Positions 1 to 5,687 of a DNA stretch of 10,460 bases are shown here, piece after piece (within the stretch, counting starts at the first letter, position 1; each line of letters begins with the position of its first letter). The DNA is from Dechloromonas sp. (GTDB lineage: Bacteria > Pseudomonadota > Gammaproteobacteria > Burkholderiales > Rhodocyclaceae). The notes under the pieces were generated by a model. It was not told where the DNA came from. It saw only the letters and a list, made by a program, of their open reading frames with translations, and did no database searches. A program made the translations under genes and the position numbers. The stretch is from the NCBI GenBank assembly GCA_017302355.1, contig JAFLDQ010000124.1, positions 1 through 10,460 on the forward strand, written 5' to 3'.

Positions 1-89
1 GCCGACAAAATCGATTCCACCCTGGCCAGCAGTGGCGGGTGCGCCTTTAACCGCTCCACCAGTTCTGCCTCGCGTGTCAGTCTCTCCAT
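1..89 (-). CDS. Hypothetical protein, N-terminus only (runs off left edge)
   Basis: Only the first 29 codons are inside the window; the frame is open to base 1. The visible protein begins MERLTREAELVERLKAHPPL and goes on LLARVESILS, a charged, helix-prone stretch with no recognisable domain. The ATG at 89 is supported by a strong Shine-Dalgarno sequence, GAGGAG (97-102), seven bases upstream, which is the main reason to believe the gene. It lies 87 bp downstream of the beta-sandwich gene on the same strand, so it could be the last member of the glucan operon or an independent gene. The sequence faintly recalls small accessory ORFs that accompany some two-ORF insertion sequences, but 29 residues cannot support that and no terminal inverted repeat is visible. 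Function unknown. Confidence 0.6.
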   Translation of the reverse strand, partial: MERLTREAELVERLKAHPPLLARVESILS

Positions 90-96
90 TTCCTTT

Positions 97-102
97 CTCC
101 TC
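97..102 (-). promoter_or_regulatory. Shine-Dalgarno site of the left-edge gene
   Basis: The minus strand reads GAGGAG seven bases before the ATG at 89, followed by a second purine run, AAAGGAA, directly against the start codon. This is one of the best ribosome-binding sites in the window and fixes the start of an otherwise unsupported partial gene. Confidence 0.6.
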
Positions 103-158
103 TGGCTGCGATACTGGGCAAGACTATTCCACATCAGTTTGAATCGCACCCGCTGGCG

Positions 159-173
159 GGCCTCGGCGAGGCC
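159..173 (-). terminator. Hairpin just after the beta-sandwich gene, possible weak terminator
   Basis: GGCCTC (159-164) and GAGGCC (168-173) form a perfect 6-bp GC-rich stem with a 3-base loop, beginning three bases after the TGA stop at 177-179. A second short dyad, CCCGC-TG-GCGGG, lies at 149-160 and shares bases with it. There is no T-run on the minus strand after either, so this is not a canonical intrinsic terminator; it may only slow polymerase or protect the 3' end. Confidence 0.3.
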
Positions 174-176
174 GGG

Positions 177-650
177 TCAGGCGATCCGCAACTGCGCCAG
201 TGATGCAAGCGCGTCGCCACCGCCGATTTCCGGAATGATCTCGAGTTCGAGCGTGGTGACCGCGGGGAGATCGACCCGATGCTCCTCCGTCTCGCCGGTC
301 GCGCCGGCGGGATCGAAGTTCCACTGCTGCCGGACGATTTCCCGGAACTCCTGTCCGCCATCGGCAGACCAGCGCAGGACATACTCCTGCGTGCGCCGGA
401 CCGATGATTCGACGAAGCTCAGGCGGATGCAGCGGATTCGCCGCGGATCGGGAAAAAGCAGCCGGATGCACTGCTTTCCCGGCGCTGCGGCGCGCCATCC
501 GGCGCCGCTTCCCGGCAGCAATGCCGACTCGATGGGATGCAGCGCACCCTCCGAGGTGATCTCCACCTCGGCCAGATGTTCCAGATCCAGCCATTCGCGA
601 TCGGCATGGCGTTGGTCTTGCCGGTCCGCGGTGATCAATCGCTTGCGCAT
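177..650 (-). CDS. Small discoidin/jelly-roll-like protein, putative carbohydrate-binding
   Basis: A 157-residue protein with no signal peptide or membrane segment, so probably cytoplasmic. It looks like one beta-sandwich domain: alternating beta-type segments around residues 61-66 (CIRLLF), 72-80 (IRCIRLSFV) and 88-94 (QEYVLRW), then SADGGQEFREIVRQQWNF at 95-112 and a closing strand near 133-139 (TLELEII). The pattern of a WSxDGG turn, then F-x-x-I-V-R-Q-Q-W-x-F, and an end of the type ASLAQLRIA is typical of F5/8 C-type (galactose-binding-like) folds and of a group of uncharacterised bacterial proteins I recall from other proteobacteria. The ATG at 650 has GAGGA at 660-664, nine bases upstream. 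It lies 112 bp after glgE on the same strand and may be cotranscribed, which would suit a glucan-binding role; that role is inference. The sugar-binding residues cannot be identified by eye. Confidence 0.8.
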   Translation of the reverse strand: MRKRLITADRQDQRHADREWLDLEHLAEVEITSEGALHPIESALLPGSGAGWRAAAPGKQCIRLLFPDPRRIRCIRLSFVESSVRRTQEYVLRWSADGGQEFREIVRQQWNFDPAGATGETEEHRVDLPAVTTLELEIIPEIGGGDALASLAQLRIA

Positions 651-715
651 TTTCGTCCATCCTCATGGCTGCGGTGCGGCGCGATTTTGTCTGTCGCCGC
701 GTCAGGAAGATCGGG

Positions 716-738
716 GCTCGCCGGGCCGCGACGCGAGC
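716..738 (-). other. Hairpin in the gap between glgE and the beta-sandwich gene
   Basis: GCTCGC (716-721) pairs with GCGAGC (733-738) around an 11-base loop, in the 112-bp gap (651-762) downstream of glgE. No T-run follows on the minus strand, so it does not look like an efficient terminator and readthrough into the 177-650 gene is plausible. I see no convincing promoter in the gap. Confidence 0.25.
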
Positions 739-762
739 GGATGCGCGTGCGGCGGCGGGCCT

Positions 763-2820
763 TCAGAAGCTCGGACTTTCGAAGTCCACGTGATGCCATG
801 GCACCACGCGCAGGATCATGGCCTGGTTGCAGTGCGGACCGATCCGCACGTGCTGGCGGAAACCGCTCCACAGGTGCCTGGCGCCGCTGAGCAGATCCTC
901 GACCACGAACTGGTCGTGTTCGCCAAGCCCCAGGTCATGCAGCGGAATCTCGAGATCGCCGGCATGGGCATCGAAGGGATCGAGGTTGACGGCGATCAGG
1001 ATCATGTTGGAGCGATCCGGGGTCATCTTGCCATAGAAAAGGATGTTGTCATCGCTGGCGTGGTAGAAGCGCAGGTTGACCAGCTCCTGCAGGGCGGGGT
1101 TTTCGCGGCGGATGCGGTTGACCTTGGCGATCAGGTCCTTGATGTTTCCCGGTCGATCCCAGTCCCAGACCTTGTATTGATACTTCTCGGAGTGGAGATA
1201 CTCCTCCTTCCCCGGCACGGCGGCGTTTTCGCAAAGCTCATAACCGTTGTAGATGCCATACACGCTGGAGAGGGTGGCGGCCAGCACGAAACGGGTGGCG
1301 AAGGCGGGGCGTCCGCCCTTCTGCAGGAATTCGGGCAGGATGTCGGGCGTCGTCGGGAAGAAGTTGGGGCGCATGTACTCGGCGACCGGCGACTGCGTCA
1401 GTTCGATCAGGTATTCGGTCAGCTCGTGCTTGAAATTGCGCCAGGTGAAATAGGTGTAGGATTGGCTGTAGCCGACCTTGGCCAGCTTGCGCATCATCGG
1501 CGGACGGGTGAAGGCCTCGGCCAGGAAGATGACCTCAGGATGATCGCGACGGATCTCGCGGATCAGCCATTCCCAGAACGGCACCGGCTTGGTGTGCGGA
1601 TTGTCGACGCGAAAGATCTTGACGCCGAGATCGACCCAGAACAGCACCGAGTGCAGGATCTCGTGCCACAGGCCTTCCTTGTCGACGGTGTAGAAATCGA
1701 CATTGACGATATCCTGGTATTTCTTCGGCGGGTTCTCGGCGTACTTGATGGTGCCATCGGGGCGGAAGATGAACCATTCCGGGTGGCTCTTGATCCACGG
1801 GTGGTCCGGCGAGCACTGGATGGCGAAATCCAGGGCCACTTCCATGCCATGGGAAGCCGCTGCGGCGACGAAGTGACGAAAGTCGTCCAGCGTCCCCAGA
1901 TCCTTGTGCAGCGCCGTATGCCCGCCCTCCTCCGAACCGATCGCATAGGGGCTGCCGGGATCATCGGGACCGGCGTGCAGCGAGTTGTCGGGCCCCTTGC
2001 GATGCGTGCGGCCGATGGGATGAACCGGGACGAAATAGATCACGTCGAAACCCAGATCGCGGATCTCCGGCAGGCGGCGCTCGCAATCCTTGAGGCTGGC
2101 CGGCTTGCCCGGCACGGCGCCCTGCGAGCGGTGAAACATCTCGTACCAGGCGGCATAACGCGCGGCGACGCGATCGACGAACACCTCCAGCTCGAGGTCG
2201 TAGCGGCTGGCGGCGCCGCGATCGGGCCAGCGGGCGATGTTTGCGCTCAACGCGTCGGACAACAGCAGCTCGCAGCGCCTGGCCTGGTCGGCGGCGGCAA
2301 AGTGCTCCAGAAGCGCCGCGAGATAGGCTTTGTCGGGTCCGGCGGCGCGCTCCGCCGCGCCCGCCACCAGATCGCGGCCCTCGATCAGCTCCAGCGCAAC
2401 GTCCACGCCGGCAGCCAGCTTCTTCTGCACCTCGTCGCGCCAGCTTTCGAAATGGTCGGTCCATGCCTCGACGGTATAGAGGTAGCTCGTATTCTCGGTC
2501 AGCACGACCTCGCCCTGCCAGCGGTCGAGCCCGGGATTGATGCAGATCATCGGGACTTCGTGCCACTCCCGCGCGTCGTGACGGCGCACCATCAACACCA
2601 CGGAGAGCTTGTCATGGCCTTCCTTGAACACGTCAGCGGCAACGACGAGGGCGTCGCCGACTTCGCGCTTGATCGCATAGCGACCGCCATCGACTTCGGG
2701 AGACACGTTGAGAATCACGATCGGGCGACTGCGCAGACCGGCGGTGAGCGCCGTACCCAACGTTCTTGCCTCCTGGCGCGGCGCTATCCCCGCGTCTCTC
2801 TTCGACACAGCCTCGGTCAT
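763..2820 (-). CDS. glgE: Alpha-1,4-glucan:maltose-1-phosphate maltosyltransferase GlgE
   Basis: GlgE transfers the maltosyl unit of alpha-maltose-1-phosphate to the non-reducing end of an alpha-1,4-glucan, releasing phosphate, in the cytoplasm. The 685-residue product has the family's usual size and layout: an N-terminal beta-sandwich domain from about residue 32 (NVSPEVDGGRYAIKREVG at 38-55), a helical insert around 125-220, a GH13 barrel from about 230 (VIYFVPVHPIGRTHRKGPDN at 260-279) and a C-terminal beta domain after about 580. The GH13_3 catalytic residues are all visible: nucleophile D406 in FRVDNPHTKP, acid/base E435 in IFLAEAFTRP, and transition-state aspartate D493 in TTPDIL. The YNGYELCE loop (524-531) is also typical. 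The ATG at 2820 has GGGAGG at 2825-2830, and the gene starts 15 bp after the GH13 stop, indicating translational coupling. There are no breaks. Confidence 0.95.
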   Translation of the reverse strand: MTEAVSKRDAGIAPRQEARTLGTALTAGLRSRPIVILNVSPEVDGGRYAIKREVGDALVVAADVFKEGHDKLSVVLMVRRHDAREWHEVPMICINPGLDRWQGEVVLTENTSYLYTVEAWTDHFESWRDEVQKKLAAGVDVALELIEGRDLVAGAAERAAGPDKAYLAALLEHFAAADQARRCELLLSDALSANIARWPDRGAASRYDLELEVFVDRVAARYAAWYEMFHRSQGAVPGKPASLKDCERRLPEIRDLGFDVIYFVPVHPIGRTHRKGPDNSLHAGPDDPGSPYAIGSEEGGHTALHKDLGTLDDFRHFVAAAASHGMEVALDFAIQCSPDHPWIKSHPEWFIFRPDGTIKYAENPPKKYQDIVNVDFYTVDKEGLWHEILHSVLFWVDLGVKIFRVDNPHTKPVPFWEWLIREIRRDHPEVIFLAEAFTRPPMMRKLAKVGYSQSYTYFTWRNFKHELTEYLIELTQSPVAEYMRPNFFPTTPDILPEFLQKGGRPAFATRFVLAATLSSVYGIYNGYELCENAAVPGKEEYLHSEKYQYKVWDWDRPGNIKDLIAKVNRIRRENPALQELVNLRFYHASDDNILFYGKMTPDRSNMILIAVNLDPFDAHAGDLEIPLHDLGLGEHDQFVVEDLLSGARHLWSGFRQHVRIGPHCNQAMILRVVPWHHVDFESPSF

Positions 2821-2824
2821 GGAA

Positions 2825-2830
2825 CCTCCC
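2825..2830 (-). promoter_or_regulatory. Shine-Dalgarno site of glgE
   Basis: GGGAGG stands four bases before the glgE ATG (2820), inside the 15-bp space left by the upstream GH13 stop (TGA, 2836-2838). It fixes the glgE start and shows that the two genes share one transcript. Confidence 0.7.
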
Positions 2831-2835
2831 TGTAT

Positions 2836-4131
2836 TCAGTTGTTCACAAAAATGCGCGCCTCGCCGGGCGCCAGTCTCAAGACCTGACCTGCCGCGAGGC
2901 TTCCCCGCTCGCGACCGGGGGTCACTTCGCGCGCCGCGAAGCTTTCGCCATCCAGTCCGCCGAACCGCGCGTCATGCTCATGCCACAGATCGGTATTGAT
3001 GAGCGAGAGCACCCATGCCGGCCCCTCGTCCGCTCTGCGCAGCAGGCACAGCAGGCGGGGGTCGCCGACCGGCAGCTGGCGTTGCGGGCCTTCCTCGTTC
3101 AGCACGGGGACCTGCGCCCGCATGCGATTGACGGCGGCGATAGGGTCGCTGATGTCGAACAACGGCTGTTCCCAGTGCTCGGGGCGGGTGTGCACGACAT
3201 TGAGCCGGCCGCGAAAACCGTACTCGAATCCGACCGGAATCATCACCCCGGTCGAGAACACGGCGGCAAACGTGTAACGCATGCGGCAGGCGCGCTCGAT
3301 CACGGCCGGGTCGCGCAGGCCTTCCCGCTCCAGGTCCGTCGCCACGCGCTCGGTGTCGTGGCTTTCCGGAAAGGCGATCGACGGCGCGATGCCGCGAAAG
3401 GCATTGTATTGCTCGAGCAGCCAGGGCGAGCGGAAATCCCACCACTTGGCGCTGTTGAACAGGTAGTCGAAGCCGGCCGAGCGCAGCGCGCTGATCTGCT
3501 CCAGCCGGCAACCCAGGGTTTCGGCGAAGAAGCGCGCGTCGTGGCGCCTGGAGCGGGCTTGGCCGATCAGACTCGACCATACCTCGGACGGCACCAGATA
3601 CGCTGCATCACAGCGGAAGCCACGGATGCCGCAAGCGAGAAAGTGCCCGAGCATTTCGCCGAAGTAGCGGACGATGGGGGCCTGGTGCGCGCGGTCGTGG
3701 TAGTCGATCTCGGCCAGGTCGCCCCAGACCGTGACCTTGCGCGTGTCGGACGGGTCTACGGCGCGTGGCGAGTACAGCGAACCGTCGGCTTCGCGCCGGT
3801 ACCACTCCGGATGCCGCGCGGTCAGCAGCGCATCCTTGGAGGTGTGATTGATGACCAGGTCCATGATGACCGACAGGCCATGCTCGCCTGCTTTCCGGCA
3901 GAAGGCCCCGATCAGTTCTTCCAGACTGTGCTCGCCATCCCACATCCGGTCATGGATGCGATAGTAATCCTTGACCGCATACAGGCTGCCGGAGAAGCCG
4001 GGATAATGAAACGGATTGAGGTAGACCCAATCGAAGCCCATGGCCGCGATGCGCGACAGGTGGTTCTCCCATTGGGGCACCGAGCCGCACAGCAGCGGAA
4101 ACAGGTTGTAGATGCGCGGACCGTCAGTCAC
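2836..4131 (-). CDS. GH13 alpha-amylase-family enzyme paired with GlgE
   Basis: A 431-residue cytoplasmic GH13 (beta/alpha)8-barrel enzyme without signal peptide or starch-binding module. The conserved regions are intact: region I DLVINHTSKD (91-100), region II GFRCDAAY with nucleophile D175, region III FFAETLGC with acid/base E204, and region IV FPESHDTER with D259. The barrel begins almost at the N-terminus (RIYNLFPLLCGSVPQWENHL at 6-25), and a short C-terminal beta domain follows from about 355. The start is GTG at 4131 with GGGAGAG at 4139-4145, seven bases upstream. It sits between the maltose-1-phosphate synthase and glgE. The sequence resembles the N-terminal half of long, fused GlgE proteins that I recall from some alphaproteobacteria. 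The substrate is uncertain: alpha-1,4-glucan hydrolysis, glucan disproportionation, or supplying acceptor chains to GlgE are all possible. It is too short, and lacks the CBM48 domain, to be a normal branching enzyme (GlgB). Confidence 0.88.
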   Translation of the reverse strand: MTDGPRIYNLFPLLCGSVPQWENHLSRIAAMGFDWVYLNPFHYPGFSGSLYAVKDYYRIHDRMWDGEHSLEELIGAFCRKAGEHGLSVIMDLVINHTSKDALLTARHPEWYRREADGSLYSPRAVDPSDTRKVTVWGDLAEIDYHDRAHQAPIVRYFGEMLGHFLACGIRGFRCDAAYLVPSEVWSSLIGQARSRRHDARFFAETLGCRLEQISALRSAGFDYLFNSAKWWDFRSPWLLEQYNAFRGIAPSIAFPESHDTERVATDLEREGLRDPAVIERACRMRYTFAAVFSTGVMIPVGFEYGFRGRLNVVHTRPEHWEQPLFDISDPIAAVNRMRAQVPVLNEEGPQRQLPVGDPRLLCLLRRADEGPAWVLSLINTDLWHEHDARFGGLDGESFAAREVTPGRERGSLAAGQVLRLAPGEARIFVNN

Positions 4132-4198
4132 CGCCGGGCTCTCCCGTCAATCCAGGGCGCGCAGCCGCGGCCGGCCCTTCCCCCTCGACCCGGCACGC

Positions 4199-5407
4199 TC
4201 ACTGGCTCTGCGGCAGGCTCTTGTACAGGGCCAGGGTCTTCTCGGCGATACTGCGCCAGGAATAGTTGTCCAGTACCCGCTGGCGGCCCGCAACCCCCAT
4301 CCGGGTGCGCAGGCCGGGGTCGCGCACCAGGCGGTTGATGCCGGCGGCGAGAGCGGCGGAGTAGCCCTCGGGATCCATCGGATCGTGCGGCATCGTGGGC
4401 GATATCCCGGCGTCGATCAACAGTCCGGTCTCGCCATCCACCACCACTTCCGCGATGCCGCCGACCTTGCTGCCGACCACCGCCGTGTTGCATGCCATGG
4501 CTTCCAGATTGATGATGCCGAAGGGTTCGTAGATCGACGGGCAGCAGAACACCGCCGCCTGGGAATACAGGGCGATCGTGGTCGGACGGCTGACCATTTC
4601 GGGAATCCAGAAGATACCCGGCCGCCGCGCCTTGATCTCGGCGATGATGTTCTCCAGTTCCCTCTGCAGTTCGGGCGTATCGGAATCGCCGGCACAGAGG
4701 ACCACCTGGGTCCCGGCGTCGAGTTGCGGAATCGCCTGCAGCAGGTACAGCAGGCCTTTCTGCCGGGTCATGCGCCCGACGAACAGGACGTAAGGCCTGG
4801 CCGGGTCGATGCCGTACCTGGCGAGAACCGATGGGTCGAGAGTCTGCTTGTATTCGTCGGTATCGATGCCGTTGGGGATCACCGGAACCCTGGCCGGATC
4901 GACGTCGAAGAGCCGCAGGATGTCGTCGCGGGTGCTGCTGGATACGGCCACCACGGCGTCCGCCATTTCCAGGGCCGTCTTCTCCACCCAGCTCGACAGA
5001 TCGTAGCCGCGGCCGATCTGCTCGCGCTTCCATGGCCGCAGGGGCTCCAGCGAGTGAACGGTGATGACCAGCGGGATGCCATGAAGCAGTTTGGCCAGGA
5101 TGCCGCCGAAGTGGGCGTACCAGGTGTGGCAGTGGACGACGTCGGCGGCGATGCCCTGGGTATTGAAGGCGAGGCAGGTGGCGAGCGCCTTCAGGGGTGA
5201 AACCAGTTCCTTGCTGCAGGCATAGCTCGAGGCGTCGAGCTTGGTACCGAGAACCCTCAGCTGATCCTTGGTGAAATCCTGCTCCTGAAAACTGCGCACC
5301 TCGACCGGCGTCAGCCGCGACAGTTCACGCGACAGGTACTCCACATGCACACCCGCTCCACCGTAGATGTTCGGCGGAAACTCGTTGGTCATCAACAGCA
5401 CGCGCAT
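4199..5407 (-). CDS. glgM: GT4 glycogen synthase / alpha-maltose-1-phosphate synthase (GlgM, Corynebacterium type)
   Basis: A 402-residue retaining GT-B glycosyltransferase of the actinobacterial GlgA/GlgM (GT4) type, not the enterobacterial GT5 GlgA. Known members join ADP-glucose to glucose-1-phosphate, giving maltose-1-phosphate, and may also extend glucan. Visible hallmarks are the N-terminal donor-side loop YGGAGVHVEYL (15-25), HTWYAHFGGILAKLL (94-108), HSLEPLRPWKREQIGRGYDL (118-137, diagnostic of this subfamily), the phosphate-binding GRMTRQKG (211-218) and the E-x7-E motif with E294 and E302 in SIYEPFGIINLEAMA. The ATG at 5407 is chosen because AAGGAG lies nine bases upstream and the family begins MRVLLMTNEFPP; a longer frame from a TTG at 5500 adds 31 unlike residues. 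GlgE two genes downstream uses the expected product, which favours GlgM over plain glycogen synthase, though sequence alone cannot settle the acceptor. Confidence 0.88.
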   Translation of the reverse strand: MRVLLMTNEFPPNIYGGAGVHVEYLSRELSRLTPVEVRSFQEQDFTKDQLRVLGTKLDASSYACSKELVSPLKALATCLAFNTQGIAADVVHCHTWYAHFGGILAKLLHGIPLVITVHSLEPLRPWKREQIGRGYDLSSWVEKTALEMADAVVAVSSSTRDDILRLFDVDPARVPVIPNGIDTDEYKQTLDPSVLARYGIDPARPYVLFVGRMTRQKGLLYLLQAIPQLDAGTQVVLCAGDSDTPELQRELENIIAEIKARRPGIFWIPEMVSRPTTIALYSQAAVFCCPSIYEPFGIINLEAMACNTAVVGSKVGGIAEVVVDGETGLLIDAGISPTMPHDPMDPEGYSAALAAGINRLVRDPGLRTRMGVAGRQRVLDNYSWRSIAEKTLALYKSLPQSQ

Positions 5408-5416
5408 TTCAACTAA

Positions 5417-5422
5417 CTCCTT
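5417..5422 (-). promoter_or_regulatory. Shine-Dalgarno site of glgM, partly inside a short stem
   Basis: AAGGAG lies nine bases before the ATG at 5407 and decides that start. On the RNA, CTTGT (5435-5439) can pair with ACAAG (5420-5424), the last three bases of which belong to the Shine-Dalgarno sequence, around a loop rich in A. Five pairs with a 10-base loop make a weak stem, so modest masking of the site is possible but unproven. Confidence 0.6.
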
Positions 5423-5459
5423 GTTTTTTTCCGTACAAGACGCCGCGATAAAGCCATTC

Positions 5460-5508
5460 CTCGTGGCTCGCCGTTGCCCCGGACGGGACGCCAACGGCAA
5501 CCCACGAG
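5460..5508 (-). other. Two-tier stem-loop in the glgM 5' leader
   Basis: CTCGTGG (5460-5466) pairs perfectly with CCACGAG (5502-5508), and GCCGTTG (5470-5476) pairs perfectly with CAACGGC (5492-5498). The two 7-bp stems are separated by a symmetrical 3x3 internal loop, and CCC/GGG (5478-5480 with 5485-5487) can close a small apical stem. If transcription starts near 5512, this structure occupies the very 5' end of the mRNA, a position known to stabilise some bacterial transcripts. No T-run follows, so it is not a simple terminator. It could equally be a DNA operator dyad. Confidence 0.55.
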
Positions 5509-5518
5509 AACTTCGATG

Positions 5519-5547
5519 ATTATAGCTCTCAAAGGGGGGGCTTGCTG
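5519..5547 (-). promoter_or_regulatory. Predicted sigma-70 promoter of the glgM-GH13-glgE operon
   Basis: The minus strand has a perfect -10 hexamer, TATAAT, at 5519-5524, rare in such GC-rich DNA. The best-placed -35 at 17-bp spacing is CAGCAA (5542-5547), a poor match, so either an activator is needed or another sigma contact applies. The spacer contains seven C in a row (5534-5540 as G on plus). Predicted transcription start is near 5512, giving a leader of about 105 bases before the glgM ATG. Confidence 0.5.
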
Positions 5548-5663
5548 CGCCGGATGCGCTGCGGGCGGCCTGCCGGCGGCTGAAATCTGCCCTGAATCCG
5601 CTGTCGACCGCGACAGGCCGGGCTTCGCCGCGGTGATGGCCGGCGCCGTGTTCTGGCCTCGCT

Positions 5664-5687
5664 GACAGCGGAAACCGGGGCGCTGTC
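5664..5687 (-). terminator. Hairpin overlapping the MFS stop codon, possible terminator
   Basis: GACAGCG (5664-5670) pairs perfectly with CGCTGTC (5681-5687) around a 10-base loop; the last base of the stem is part of the TAG stop (5687-5689). It sits where the MFS transcript should end, before the glgM promoter. There is no T-run after it on the minus strand, so efficiency as an intrinsic terminator is doubtful. Confidence 0.4.

Larger units (their letters stand above)
5408..5686. other. 279-bp non-coding regulatory gap upstream of glgM
   Basis: No credible gene lies here. The gap holds, from the glgM side outward, the glgM ribosome-binding site, a large stem-loop (5460-5508), a perfect -10 box (5519-5524), a run of seven G (5534-5540), a clean small hairpin CTGTCG-ACCG-CGACAG (5601-5616) and the hairpin at the MFS stop codon (5664-5687). 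The remaining bases are GC-rich, and I see no second promoter or binding-site repeat in them. Confidence 0.7.

Noticed and set aside
139..4338. A 1,399-codon open frame on the plus strand spanning glgE and the GH13 gene
   Set aside because: It lies antisense to two genes with unmistakable catalytic motifs, its translation is low-complexity and rich in G, R, H, V and D without any domain, and such long antisense frames arise by codon bias in GC-rich DNA.
5408..5500. A 31-residue N-terminal extension of the GlgM-type synthase from TTG at 5500
   Set aside because: It runs through the stem-loop, lacks a ribosome-binding site, adds residues unlike the family and bypasses the well-placed AAGGAG before the ATG at 5407.
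5601..5616. Clean hairpin CTGTCG-ACCG-CGACAG as an intrinsic terminator
   Set aside because: No T-run follows on either strand, and similar short GC-rich dyads are frequent in this DNA; it is recorded only as part of the gap description.
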